NCBI RefSeq assembly: GCF_003589925.1
Contig: NZ_CP032382.1
Location: 496,001 to 560,000, forward strand
Origin: Chryseolinea soli
Lineage (GTDB): Bacteria > Bacteroidota > Bacteroidia > Cytophagales > Cyclobacteriaceae
DNA length: 64,000 nt
Reading direction: 5' to 3'
Part shown: in pieces, positions 38,358 to 46,308 of the stretch
How positions within the stretch are numbered: the stretch's first letter is position 1
Layout of the letters: every line of letters begins with the position of its first letter
The notes under the pieces: model-generated
The model's database searches: none
The model's input: only the letters and a program-made list of their open reading frames with translations
Told to the model about the DNA's origin: nothing
Made by a program: the position numbers and the translations under genes

Positions 38358-38674
38358 AGAATTATTTTTTTTGGTTTGACATTCGTTTTTGAATCACTGA
38401 CCTGGTATTAGGGAAAAGTGTGCCGGAGCGATTTTAGGGCATTTTTAATGCCATTATGTCTATTTTAGGCGTTTTTAAGCAATAAAAACAAGTCATAATG
38501 ACACAAATCCACCTTAGGAGAATGCTTAAAAGGTGGGAATGACGTCAAATCCCATGTGATGCAAAATGTCGGGAGGGGCGCAAATACGGGTTGGTGGGTT
38601 TTAACCGTGAAGAAAGGAGGAAAAGGAGCGTCTCTGAGCGATCAATAGGCATACCGTTGCGGGAACGGAAGTCC
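38358..38674. other. Intergenic stretch without a supported gene
   Basis: Between hsp20 and the tRNA-Asn terminator lie about 320 bases with repeated GGCATTTTTAATGCC-like and TTTTTAAGC words (38437-38485) and no coding region I can support. It should contain the hsp20 promoter, but no clear -33/-7 pair was found. Confidence 0.5.
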
Positions 38675-38710
38675 ATAAAAAAAGCCACCTGCTGTTGGCG
38701 CGGGTGGCTG
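38675..38710 (-). terminator. Terminator downstream of tRNA-Asn
   Basis: On the minus strand: AGCCACC, a 17-base loop region, GGTGGCT and seven T, beginning 9 bases after the tRNA end. Confidence 0.8.
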
Positions 38711-38718
38711 ACCTTTTG

Positions 38719-38792
38719 CTCCTCCTCTTGGACTTGAACCAAGGACCCTCTGATTAACAGTCAGATGCTCTAACCAGCTGAGCTAAGGAGGA
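38719..38792 (-). tRNA. tRNA-Asn (anticodon GTT)
   Basis: The minus strand folds as a normal 74-base tRNA: acceptor stem TCCTCCT/AGGAGGA, D arm GCTC...GAGC, anticodon stem TCTGA/TCAGA with loop CTGTTAA (anticodon GTT), T arm CTTGG/CCAAG with loop TTCAAGT, discriminator G. The CCA end is not encoded. Own promoter upstream and terminator downstream. Confidence 0.96.
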
Positions 38793-38809
38793 ATGCTTAA
38801 AAAGGAGTG

Positions 38810-38841
38810 CAATATTAAGGACTTGTGTGGGAAACTTCCAA
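38810..38841 (-). promoter_or_regulatory. Promoter of tRNA-Asn
   Basis: On the minus strand, TTG (38841-38839), 21 bases, then TAATATTG (38817-38810), one mismatch from TAnnTTTG. The tRNA begins 18 bases further. Confidence 0.6.
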
Positions 38842-38910
38842 CCCCGGTGTGAAAATATTTTGCCAGGGTTCCTTCAAGGCAAAAATACTTGTTCCTGAGG
38901 GTGCGAAACC

Positions 38911-38951
38911 TTGTAGAAGTGGTTCCGTTCATTAACTTTGTAACTCAAAGT
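38911..38951 (+). promoter_or_regulatory. Promoter with overlapping palindromic operator, copy 1
   Basis: TTG (38911-38913), 19 bases and TAACTTTG (38933-38940) form a Bacteroidota promoter. The perfect inverted repeat ACTTTG-TAACT-CAAAGT (38935-38951) overlaps its -7 box, the placement of a repressor site. The same motif, with the following ACTTTTA, recurs at 39897-39913. The encoded winged-helix regulator at 39580 is the obvious candidate to bind it. Confidence 0.65.
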
Positions 38952-38959
38952 ACTTTTAG

Positions 38960-39583
38960 ATGAAAGAGATCCAGGAATACGAAAAAGACATCGCCTCCAT
39001 CCGTGACATGATGGAGCGATCGGCCAAATTCATCTCCCTCACCGGCCTTTCCGGTGTTTTAGCCGGTCTGTACGCGCTGGCAGGGGCCACGGCGGCCTAT
39101 TTCACGGTACATTACCCGATTTCGCCCCTCAAATTCCGGATCTACTCCGTCCGCGAGCCCGACACCCTGCTGAGACTCATCCTCATCGCCACCCTGGTGA
39201 TCATCGCCTCGCTGGCCACCGGCCTTTTCCTGAGCTCCAAAAAAGCAAAAAAACAAGGCGTCAAACTCTGGTCGGCCGCCAGCCAGCGGATGCTGCTCAA
39301 TGTGTCTGTCCCGCTCGTTTCGGGGGGCATTTTTATACTCATCATGTTGGCCACCGATCACTTCGGATTGGCAGCTCCGGCCAGCCTCATCTTCTATGGC
39401 CTGGCCCTCATCCAGGGAAGCGCCAACACCTTCGATGAGATCCGTTACCTGGGGTATTCCCAGATCATCCTCGGTCTCGTTTCGGCGATGCTCCCGGGCT
39501 ATGGATTAATTTTCTGGTCGCTGGGCTTCGGGGTGCTGCACATCGTGTACGGCGCCATCATGCATAACAAGTACGACAAGTGA
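38960..39583 (+). CDS. Membrane protein of unknown function, coupled to a winged-helix regulator
   Basis: A 207-residue protein. A short cytoplasmic N-terminus (EYEKDIASIRDMMERSAKF) is followed by about six hydrophobic segments (residues 28-48, 68-90, 112-132, 137-155, 165-183, 186-203). No enzyme motif is visible. I recognise only that such membrane proteins commonly precede winged-helix regulators in Bacteroidota. Its stop overlaps the regulator's GTG start by 4 bases, so the two are translationally coupled; the protein may be the sensor or target of that regulator. It starts 9 bases after the operator palindrome. Confidence 0.82.
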   Translation: MKEIQEYEKDIASIRDMMERSAKFISLTGLSGVLAGLYALAGATAAYFTVHYPISPLKFRIYSVREPDTLLRLILIATLVIIASLATGLFLSSKKAKKQGVKLWSAASQRMLLNVSVPLVSGGIFILIMLATDHFGLAAPASLIFYGLALIQGSANTFDEIRYLGYSQIILGLVSAMLPGYGLIFWSLGFGVLHIVYGAIMHNKYDK

Positions 39584-39879
39584 AGAACCCTTTCGAAAAT
39601 CTGGATAAAGCTTTAGAACACCGCGTCCGCCTGCAGATCATGTCGGTGCTGGTCACGCACGACGGCTATGAATTCAACGCACTGAAAGAAGTGCTGAGCA
39701 TAACCGATGGCAACCTGGCCTCGCACATCAAGGCTCTGGAGCGCGAAAAATACCTGACCGTGTCTAAGTCCTTTGTCGAGAAAAAGCCCAACACCAAATA
39801 CAAGATCACCGAGCGCGGCCGAACGGCCTTTAAGAAACACCTCGATGCCCTGGAGGCCGTGGTGAAACAACAGAAATAA
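39580..39879 (+). CDS. Winged-helix transcriptional regulator (ArsR/MarR-like, PF13601 type)
   Basis: A 99-residue protein started by a GTG inside the preceding stop (GTGA). One winged-helix domain: NPFENLDKALEHRVRLQIMS, recognition helix in LSITDGNLASHIKALEREKY, wing with KSFVEKKPNTKYKITERGRT, then a C-terminal helix. It lacks metal-binding cysteines, so it is not a typical metal sensor. Probable local repressor of the 38960-43770 genes, acting on the two matching palindromes at 38935 and 39897. Confidence 0.9.
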   Translation: MKNPFENLDKALEHRVRLQIMSVLVTHDGYEFNALKEVLSITDGNLASHIKALEREKYLTVSKSFVEKKPNTKYKITERGRTAFKKHLDALEAVVKQQK

Positions 39880-39896
39880 AATTTTTTTAGGTAGTT

Positions 39897-39913
39897 ACTT
39901 TGAAATTGAAAGT
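39897..39913 (+). promoter_or_regulatory. Palindromic operator, copy 2, before the repeat-built membrane protein
   Basis: ACTTTG-AAATT-GAAAGT is the copy-1 palindrome with one arm mismatch; both are followed by ACTTTTA and then the start codon within 10-13 bases. Placed between the regulator and the next gene, so the second half of the operon may have its own regulated start. Confidence 0.6.
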
Positions 39914-39922
39914 ACTTTTAAA

Positions 39923-40756
39923 ATGACAAAGAAATTAAACACTCGCCTGCACGCCCTAAAGGCTTTGTTGTTCTGGAGCATCCGGCTCCTGGCGATACAC
40001 TTCCTGTTGCTGTGGATGAAGGTCATGGACAGCCTGGCCGCACTGAAAGATCGTGTCCTTGCCATCGCTTCTGAGTTTTTCGTCCGTGTAAAAAGCAAAC
40101 TTCCCAGTGTCAGCCTCTTCGCGATAAAAGCGCTGTTGGTCTGGATGAAATTCAAGAGCCGTGTGACTACACTAAAGGAACGTCCACACACCATGGTTTC
40201 TCAACTTCTCTCAAAAGTAAAAACCAAACTCCCCAGTGCCCGCCTCGCCGGCATGAAGGCTTTGTTGATGTGGATGAAATTCACACAAAAAATGAGGGGA
40301 TTGAAAGCTTACTTATCTTCAATCTTCCCCCGGCTTCTTGCAAGGCTCAAACGCATTTCTCTCCGCGGTTTTTTTAAAAGCCTGCTCTCCCGCTACTTGT
40401 TGTATTTGATACTCATCAACGCCGTCCCGCTTTTCGCCCTGGGTTGGATTTACTTTGGCACCCTCGTCGTTCCGGCCAGTGTTCACTCCATTCATTCCTC
40501 TTCGTGGTGGATTATTTTTCAATGGGTGGTGATCGTTTTGTCGGTCGTGCACGGCGTGTTCTCGGTGGTTCTTTTGCGGATGAAAAAAATTACACAAGGC
40601 TACTTCTTTTCCCTGCTCGTCACAGTTTCTCCTTTCCTGTATGCCTACGTAGGATATGCCCGGCACGTGAATGGCTTTAGCGTCTCCGGCACGCTGCAGG
40701 CCTTCATCCCTTTTCTGATTGCCTATTCTAAAATTATTCTCGGCATGATCTCCTGA
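39923..40756 (+). CDS. Membrane protein built from three 43-residue repeats plus a C-terminal membrane domain, unknown family
   Basis: A 277-residue protein that I do not recognise. Residues 24-66, 67-109 and 110-151 are three tandem copies of a 43-residue unit with the core LLxWMK, then LK, then VKxKLPS; a partial copy (ALKALLFW) precedes them. Each unit is an amphipathic, strongly basic helix pair. Residues about 155-277 form four hydrophobic helices with conserved-looking SLRGFFKSLLSRYLLYLILI. The repeats are also visible in the DNA (129-base period), showing recent duplication. The gene lies 43 bases after the regulator, behind its own copy of the operator, and 28 bases before the radical SAM gene. 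Confidence 0.8.
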   Translation: MTKKLNTRLHALKALLFWSIRLLAIHFLLLWMKVMDSLAALKDRVLAIASEFFVRVKSKLPSVSLFAIKALLVWMKFKSRVTTLKERPHTMVSQLLSKVKTKLPSARLAGMKALLMWMKFTQKMRGLKAYLSSIFPRLLARLKRISLRGFFKSLLSRYLLYLILINAVPLFALGWIYFGTLVVPASVHSIHSSSWWIIFQWVVIVLSVVHGVFSVVLLRMKKITQGYFFSLLVTVSPFLYAYVGYARHVNGFSVSGTLQAFIPFLIAYSKIILGMIS

Positions 40757-40784
40757 AATAACGTCCTCCTTAATCCGTATCACG

Positions 40785-42293
40785 ATGAAAGTAAAAATGA
40801 TCTTACCCGCACTCACCGAAGCCGAAAGTCCTTTCTGGCGGCCGATAAAATATTCCCTTTTCCCTCCGCTGGGTCTGGCCACGCTGGCGGCCTATCTCTC
40901 GCCCGACGATGAGATCGATCTGCAAGATCAGCATGTCGAAAAAGTCAACCTCAACGACACGCCCGACCTGGTGGTGATACAGGTGTACATCACCAATGCC
41001 TATCGCGCGTATTCATTTGCCGATCACTACCGGTCCCGCGGCATTTATGTCGTGCTCGGTGGGCTGCACGTTACTTCTTTGCCGGAAGAAGCCGCGCCAC
41101 ATGCCGATACCATTTTTCTGGGACCTGGTGAAGAAACTTTTCCAGCGTTTCTCAAAGACTTCAAAGCAAAGCGACCAAAGAAACAATACGCCTCTGCTGT
41201 CCGGTCGCTGGTGAACATACCGCCGATCCGCAGGGACCTGATCAAGCGCCACCTCTACCTCGTGCCCAATTCCATTGTAGTCACGCGCGGTTGCCCGCAT
41301 CACTGTGACTTTTGTTATAAGGATGCTTTTTTCGAAGGGGGCAAAACATTCTATACGCAAGTGGTCGACGATGCCCTGGCGGAGATCGACCGCTTGCCGG
41401 GGCGTCACCTGTATTTTCTCGACGATCATTTGCTGGGCAACGCCAAATTCGCGTCGGCCCTTTTCGAAGGAATGAAGGGCATGAACCGCGTCTTTCAATC
41501 CGCCGCCACGGTCGATTCCATTTTGCGCGGCGATCTCATCGAAAAAGCCGCCGACGCGGGGATGCGCAGCTTGTTTGTGGGGTTTGAAACCTTCTCGCCT
41601 CAAAACCTGAAGCAAAGCAACAAGAAACAGAATCTTCAAAAAGACTATCGCAAGGCCGTGGACCGCCTCCATGCGCTGGGCATCATGATCAACGGCTCGT
41701 TTGTTTTTGGTTTGGATGATGATGACCGCGACGTGTTCAAGCGCACCGTGGAATGGGGTGTTCAAAATGGGATCACCACCTCGACCTATCACATCCTCAC
41801 ACCCTATCCCGGCACGGCACTCTACGCCAACATGAAACGGGAAGACCGGATCGCCTCCGATAATTGGGATCTGTACGACACACGCCATGTCGTCTACAAA
41901 ACAAAAAAATTATCCGCCGAAGAATTGGAGGAAGGCTACCACTGGGCCTATAAAGAATTTTACACCTGGTCCAACATTGCGAGCGCCAGCCTCACACACG
42001 ATTCGGCCAAGCATATGCTGAAACATTTCCTGTATAGCGGGGGTTGGAAAAAATTTGAGCCCGTCTGGAATTTTGTCATCAAATCAAAAAACCTCGGCGC
42101 GATGTTGCCGCTGCTGGAGTCGATCTTGTCGAAGGTGAAGAAGTCGGGAGCGAGGAGTCAGGAGCCGGGAGCCAGAATCCAGGAGCCAGGAGCCATACGG
42201 GAAAGAACTGAAGCAACTGGTGAGATGCGGGAGGCCACTCCCGAGGTTGCTTCGCCTTTAGCCCGCGCGGGTGAGATCCTTTCTTTCAAATAA
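40785..42293 (+). CDS. B12-binding-domain radical SAM protein
   Basis: A 502-residue enzyme. Residues 1-140 form a cobalamin-binding-like Rossmann domain (YSLFPPLGLATLAAYL, VVIQVYITNAYRA, GGLHVTSLPEEA); the DxHxxG B12 ligand motif is not evident, so B12 may bind base-off without histidine or not at all. The radical SAM core (about 160-370) carries the 4Fe-4S triad in RGCPHHCDFCYKDAFF, with GFETFSPQNL and ITPYPGTALY typical of the family. Substrate unknown. The last about 48 residues (GARSQEPGARIQEPGA...) come from a captured GGAGCC-type repeat and are probably not part of the fold. It ends 44 bases before creD. Confidence 0.88.
   Translation: MKVKMILPALTEAESPFWRPIKYSLFPPLGLATLAAYLSPDDEIDLQDQHVEKVNLNDTPDLVVIQVYITNAYRAYSFADHYRSRGIYVVLGGLHVTSLPEEAAPHADTIFLGPGEETFPAFLKDFKAKRPKKQYASAVRSLVNIPPIRRDLIKRHLYLVPNSIVVTRGCPHHCDFCYKDAFFEGGKTFYTQVVDDALAEIDRLPGRHLYFLDDHLLGNAKFASALFEGMKGMNRVFQSAATVDSILRGDLIEKAADAGMRSLFVGFETFSPQNLKQSNKKQNLQKDYRKAVDRLHALGIMINGSFVFGLDDDDRDVFKRTVEWGVQNGITTSTYHILTPYPGTALYANMKREDRIASDNWDLYDTRHVVYKTKKLSAEELEEGYHWAYKEFYTWSNIASASLTHDSAKHMLKHFLYSGGWKKFEPVWNFVIKSKNLGAMLPLLESILSKVKKSGARSQEPGARIQEPGAIRERTEATGEMREATPEVASPLARAGEILSFK
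42144..42196 (+). repeat. GGAGCC-type dispersed repeat, copy 4, inside a coding region
   Basis: The words GAGTCAGGAGCCGGGAGCCA, GAATCC and AGGAGCC occur in frame near the 3' end of the radical SAM gene and encode GARSQEPGARIQEPGA. The other copies are intergenic. Confidence 0.8.
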
Positions 42294-42336
42294 TAAACAA
42301 CAGGTCTTCTTATCCTTTAACCAAAATCATAATACC

Positions 42337-43770
42337 ATGGACACACTACCCACAACCGTGACCCTTAACATTTTCGAACGCATCAACCGGTGGATCCAGG
42401 AATCCATCATGGTGAAACTTTTCTCGATTGGCTTTCTCATCCTGGTGCTGCTCCTCCCCTCGCATTTGATCGAGGAAATGATCTATGAACGCGAACAGCG
42501 TGCCGACAGGGTGATCGACGAAGTGTCAGACAAATGGTCAGGGCCGCAAACCGTATACGGCCCGCTGCTGGTCATCCCCTACCGTTGGATCGAAACTTTC
42601 GATGTTGGAAAAGACGGCAAAGAGGCCAAGGAGATCGTGGAACATGTCGACAAAGCATTCTTCTTACCCGAGCAACTCAAGATCGACGGCAAAGTATCGC
42701 CCGAGGTCCGGAACCGTGGCATATTCGATGTGAGTGTCTACAAATCCGACATGTCGATCAAGTCCACCTTTGCCAAACCCGATTTCAAGAGTCTGGCCAT
42801 TGCCGACGACATGGTGTTGTGGGATCAGGCCTACCTGGTCTTCGGCCTGTCTGACTTGCGCGGCATCAGCGACAATCCTGTATTTTCAGTAGGCGGCGTT
42901 TCTTTGGCCGCCGAGCCCTCCGACAACATCGGCGTTTACCATCGCGCCACACGCAAATCCGCAGACACAGAGCGCTACGTCCCCGACAACGAAAACGAGG
43001 GCTCCAAGACCTTGGGCGTCACCACGAAGCTGAACTGGACATCGGCCGAGTCGTTCAACGGCGATGTGGATATCAAGCTTCACCTGAACGGCAGTTCACA
43101 CCTCGATTTTCTTCCTGTTGGAAAAACTACCCATGTGACGCTGAGCAGTACCTGGAAAGATCCCAGCTTTGAAGGCGAATTTTTACCGGAACCGCGCACG
43201 GTCACAGAAGATGGTTTTACTGCGAATTGGAAAATATTACACTTCAACCGCGCCTTCGCCCAACAATGGAAAGGCACCGACCAGCAGCTAAAAGGCGGTA
43301 GCTTCGGAGTGAAGTTGCTGATTCCGGTGGACCAATATCAGAAGAGCATGCGCACGTCGAAATATAGTATACTCATCATCCTGCTCACGTTCGTGGCGTT
43401 GTTCCTGGTGGAGATCACACAAAAAATCCGCATCCATCCGTTTCAATATATTTTGATCGGGTCGGCACTCATCATTTATTACACGTTGTTGTTAAGTTTC
43501 TCGGAGCACATTGGGTACAACATGGCCTATGGCGTATCCTCTGTGCTCACGGTTGTGTTGATCACGTTGTATTCGACTTCCTTCTTGCAGAGCCGGAAGC
43601 TGAGCGTGTTGTTGTCGCTCGTGTTGGCGATTTTCTATACGTTTATTTTTGTGATCATTTTGCAACAGGATTTCTCGTTGCTGTTGGGTAGCCTGGGGCT
43701 CTTCTGTATCGTGGGTGTGTTGATGTACTTCTCGCGTAACGTGAATTGGTATAAGAAGGCTGTGGAGTAG
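42337..43770 (+). CDS. creD: Inner-membrane protein CreD
   Basis: About 477 residues from the ATG at 42337. A first membrane helix (about 22-42: MVKLFSIGFLILVLLLPSHL) is followed by a large periplasmic beta-rich domain (45-340; IYEREQRADRVIDEVSDKWS, GPLLVIPYR, FFLPEQLKIDGKVSPEVRNR) and five C-terminal helices (345-470). This is the CreD/YjbE-type architecture; in other bacteria CreD is induced by the CreBC system or by beta-lactam/cell-wall stress and preserves envelope integrity. Here a winged-helix regulator stands upstream in the same run rather than CreBC. Confidence 0.93.
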   Translation: MDTLPTTVTLNIFERINRWIQESIMVKLFSIGFLILVLLLPSHLIEEMIYEREQRADRVIDEVSDKWSGPQTVYGPLLVIPYRWIETFDVGKDGKEAKEIVEHVDKAFFLPEQLKIDGKVSPEVRNRGIFDVSVYKSDMSIKSTFAKPDFKSLAIADDMVLWDQAYLVFGLSDLRGISDNPVFSVGGVSLAAEPSDNIGVYHRATRKSADTERYVPDNENEGSKTLGVTTKLNWTSAESFNGDVDIKLHLNGSSHLDFLPVGKTTHVTLSSTWKDPSFEGEFLPEPRTVTEDGFTANWKILHFNRAFAQQWKGTDQQLKGGSFGVKLLIPVDQYQKSMRTSKYSILIILLTFVALFLVEITQKIRIHPFQYILIGSALIIYYTLLLSFSEHIGYNMAYGVSSVLTVVLITLYSTSFLQSRKLSVLLSLVLAIFYTFIFVIILQQDFSLLLGSLGLFCIVGVLMYFSRNVNWYKKAVE

Positions 43771-43803
43771 TGTCTGCGCTGGTGCGCCTTTGCGGAAATA
43801 TTT

Positions 43804-43856
43804 CACCGCAAAGGCGCTAAGGCGCCCTCCTTCGCTAAAGCTTCGGCGGGCAGGCG
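43804..43856. repeat. GGCGCTAAGGCGC repeat and GCCC...GGGC hairpin
   Basis: ACCGCAAAGGCGCTAAGGCG runs into CCCTCCTTCGCTAAAGCTTC, GGCGGGC, a hairpin with GAAGC/GCTTC arms. Related GCCCGCC-AAGC words stand at 52782-52925 and the first part at 11740-11767. It separates converging creD and pruA. Confidence 0.55.
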
Positions 43857-43868
43857 CAAAAGAAAATG

Positions 43869-45500
43869 CTATTCTTTGTCGAGGAAGGGATAGCGATAGT
43901 CGGTTGGGGTGACGAAGGTTTCTTTGATGGTGCGCAGGGACGTCCAACGGAGGAGGTTCACTTTTGCACCGGCCTTGTCGTTGGTTCCGGAGCCGCGGGC
44001 GCCACCAAAGGGTTGTTGGCCTACAACGGCCCCCGTAGGTTTGTCGTTGATGTAGAAGTTGCCGGCGGAGTTCGTCAGCTTCTTCGTGGCGAGTTCTATA
44101 GCGTAGCGGTCCTTGGAGAAAATGGAACCGGTGAGCGCATACGGTGATGTGCTGTCTACCAGCTCCAGGGTTTGTTCAAAGTTCTCTTCGTGATAAACAT
44201 AGATCGTGATCACCGGTCCGAAAATTTCTTCACACATGGTGATGGACAGCGGGTCTTTTGAAACGATCACGGTGGGCTCGATAAAATAGCCTTTCGATTT
44301 ATCGGATTTGCCTCCGGCAATGATCTCGTTCAACGGATTCTGGCGTGCCTTTTCGATATAGCCCGTGATGGAGTTGAACGCTTTTTCGTCGATCACGGCA
44401 TTGACGAAGTTGCCGAAATCTTCGGTGCCTCCCATTTTGAAGGTCTTCAGATCCTCCAACAAATATTTCTTTACGTCTTCCCACAAATTGGAGGGAATAT
44501 AGCAGCGCGATGCAGCAGAACACTTCTGTCCTTGAAACTCAAACGCCCCGCGTGAAATGGCGGTCGACACTTCTTTGGCGTTGGCGCTTTTGTGCACCAT
44601 GATAAAATCCTTGCCTCCGGTTTCGCCGACGATGCGTGGATACGATTTGTATTTATGTATGTTCTGTCCAATGGTCTTCCACATACCCTGGAACACGGCC
44701 GTGCTTCCGGTGAAATGCAATCCGCCGAAATCGCGGTGGTTGAAGATGATGTTGCCCACGGTGGGGCCATCGGCATAGATCAGGTTGATGACGCCGTCGG
44801 GCAGACCGGCTTCTTTCAATACTTGCATGATCACGTTGGCGGCATAGATCTGCGTGTAGGCGGGCTTCCACACCACCGTGTTGCCCATCATGGCCATACA
44901 GGTGGGCAAGTTGCCGGCAATGGCGGTGAAGTTGAACGGCGTCAAGGCAAAGGTGAAGCCTTCCAGCGGGCGATACTCCATCCGGTTCCAGACGCCGGGC
45001 GAAGAGGCGGGTTGTTCGCGGTAGATCTCCGTCATGAAATAGACATTGAACCGCAGGAAGTCGATCAGCTCACAAGCCGAATCAATTTCCGCCTGGTAAG
45101 CATTCTTGGATTGCCCCAACATGGTTGCCGCGTTGATCACGGGGCGATACGGTCCCGCCAACAGGTCGGCGGCCCTCAGGAAGATGCTCGCGCGGTATTC
45201 CCAGCTCAACTCCGACCACAGGGCCTTGGCGCCCATGGCGGCATTGATGGCCTGTTCTACGTGGGTGGCATCGCCTTCATGGAAATTGGCGAGCAGGTGT
45301 TTATGATCGTGTGGGGGTGTCAGGGGGCGGGTGTTCCCGGTCCGCACTTCGTCGCCGCCGATGTACATGGGGATGTCCAGTACTTTGCTGCGGGCGTCTT
45401 CGAGGGCACGCTTCAAGACAGCGCGCTCTTTGCTGCCAGGGGCATAGCTCAGCACGGGCTCGTTGCGCGGGTGGGGAACGTCGAAAAATCCATTTGACAT
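43869..45500 (-). CDS. pruA: L-glutamate gamma-semialdehyde dehydrogenase
   Basis: A 543-residue enzyme of normal family length that oxidises delta-1-pyrroline-5-carboxylate/glutamate semialdehyde to glutamate in proline catabolism. The catalytic cysteine is in EFQGQKCSAASRCYI, the glutamate in IVGETGGKDFIMVH, the NAD site in FTGSTAVFQGMW, and KPTGAVVGQQPFGGARGSGTND is the typical C-terminal clamp. The proline dehydrogenase partner (PutA part) is not in the window. Strong promoter upstream (45543-45574). Confidence 0.96.
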   Translation of the reverse strand: MSNGFFDVPHPRNEPVLSYAPGSKERAVLKRALEDARSKVLDIPMYIGGDEVRTGNTRPLTPPHDHKHLLANFHEGDATHVEQAINAAMGAKALWSELSWEYRASIFLRAADLLAGPYRPVINAATMLGQSKNAYQAEIDSACELIDFLRFNVYFMTEIYREQPASSPGVWNRMEYRPLEGFTFALTPFNFTAIAGNLPTCMAMMGNTVVWKPAYTQIYAANVIMQVLKEAGLPDGVINLIYADGPTVGNIIFNHRDFGGLHFTGSTAVFQGMWKTIGQNIHKYKSYPRIVGETGGKDFIMVHKSANAKEVSTAISRGAFEFQGQKCSAASRCYIPSNLWEDVKKYLLEDLKTFKMGGTEDFGNFVNAVIDEKAFNSITGYIEKARQNPLNEIIAGGKSDKSKGYFIEPTVIVSKDPLSITMCEEIFGPVITIYVYHEENFEQTLELVDSTSPYALTGSIFSKDRYAIELATKKLTNSAGNFYINDKPTGAVVGQQPFGGARGSGTNDKAGAKVNLLRWTSLRTIKETFVTPTDYRYPFLDKE

Positions 45501-45542
45501 ATAGCTGTTTGGTTAATGAGTTTCCAGATTTAAACTAAAAAG

Positions 45543-45574
45543 CAAAGATAACGGTTCGTCTTCTCTTCAATCAA
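45543..45574 (-). promoter_or_regulatory. Promoter of pruA
   Basis: On the minus strand, TTG (45574-45572), 21 bases, then TATCTTTG (45550-45543), a full TAnnTTTG match. The start codon is 43 bases further. Confidence 0.7.
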
Positions 45575-45584
45575 GGGTTTGATA

Positions 45585-46304
45585 TCAGAGAATGTCGTAC
45601 AATTCGTGCAGGTCCTCGATCTCGAAGTCCAGCGTCTGGTCGTGGGGGATCTTTTCGGGATTGAAAAAAACGGCGTCGATAGCCGCATTGCGCGCCCCGC
45701 CGATGTCGGTCACCAGGTTGTCGCCGATCATGATGGCTTCGTGGCTATCGATGCCGTTGAGGCCCAGCGCATAATGGAAAATCTCCGGGGCAGGTTTCTT
45801 GTGCCCTGCCTTTTGCGAGGTGACGATGTGATCGAAAAAACCCTGCAGGTTGCCCGAAGCGAGTTTCAGGTGTTGGATCTCTTCAAAACCGTTGGTGATC
45901 ACGCTGAGGGCATAGTGTTCTTTCAAATAGGCCAACACCTCGTAGGCATTCGGCATCAGGTTTCCTTTTTTGGGGCAGGTGTTCAGGTATTCGTGCGAGA
46001 TCTCGTAGCAAAGTTTTTCCTCGTAGGCGCCAAACGGCGTCAGCACTTTCTTGAAACGTTCTTTGCGAATGACTTCGCTGTCGATCAGCCCCTGGTCGTA
46101 GAGCACCCACAACGCGGCGTTGACTTCGCGAAATTCTTTCAGGAAATGCTCGTGGCTGGTCACCCCCTTGGCCTGGAGGTCGTATTGCGTGTAGAGTTCT
46201 TTCAACGTTTCGCTGCTGTTGGTCTCATAATCCCACAGCGTGTGGTCGAGGTCGAAAAAAATAACTTTGTATTTTTTGTTCGGTAAAACTTTTTCCGGCG
46301 TCAT
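45585..46304 (-). CDS. YjjG-family HAD phosphatase (noncanonical pyrimidine nucleotidase)
   Basis: A 239-residue haloacid-dehalogenase protein. Motif I is VIFFDLDHTLWDY (nucleophile aspartate about residue 17), the cap domain covers about 25-95, motif II is SVITNGFEEIQ, motif III lysine is in GHKKPAPEIFHYAL, and motif IV is MIGDNLVTDIGGARNA. Best match by memory is the YjjG group, which dephosphorylates noncanonical pyrimidine nucleotides. It is 4 bases from the ArsR-type gene upstream and may share its transcript. Confidence 0.92.
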   Translation of the reverse strand: MTPEKVLPNKKYKVIFFDLDHTLWDYETNSSETLKELYTQYDLQAKGVTSHEHFLKEFREVNAALWVLYDQGLIDSEVIRKERFKKVLTPFGAYEEKLCYEISHEYLNTCPKKGNLMPNAYEVLAYLKEHYALSVITNGFEEIQHLKLASGNLQGFFDHIVTSQKAGHKKPAPEIFHYALGLNGIDSHEAIMIGDNLVTDIGGARNAAIDAVFFNPEKIPHDQTLDFEIEDLHELYDIL

Positions 46305-46308
46305 CGCA

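Noticed and set aside
38545..38742. 65-residue frame overlapping tRNA-Asn
   Set aside because: Runs through the tRNA and its terminator.
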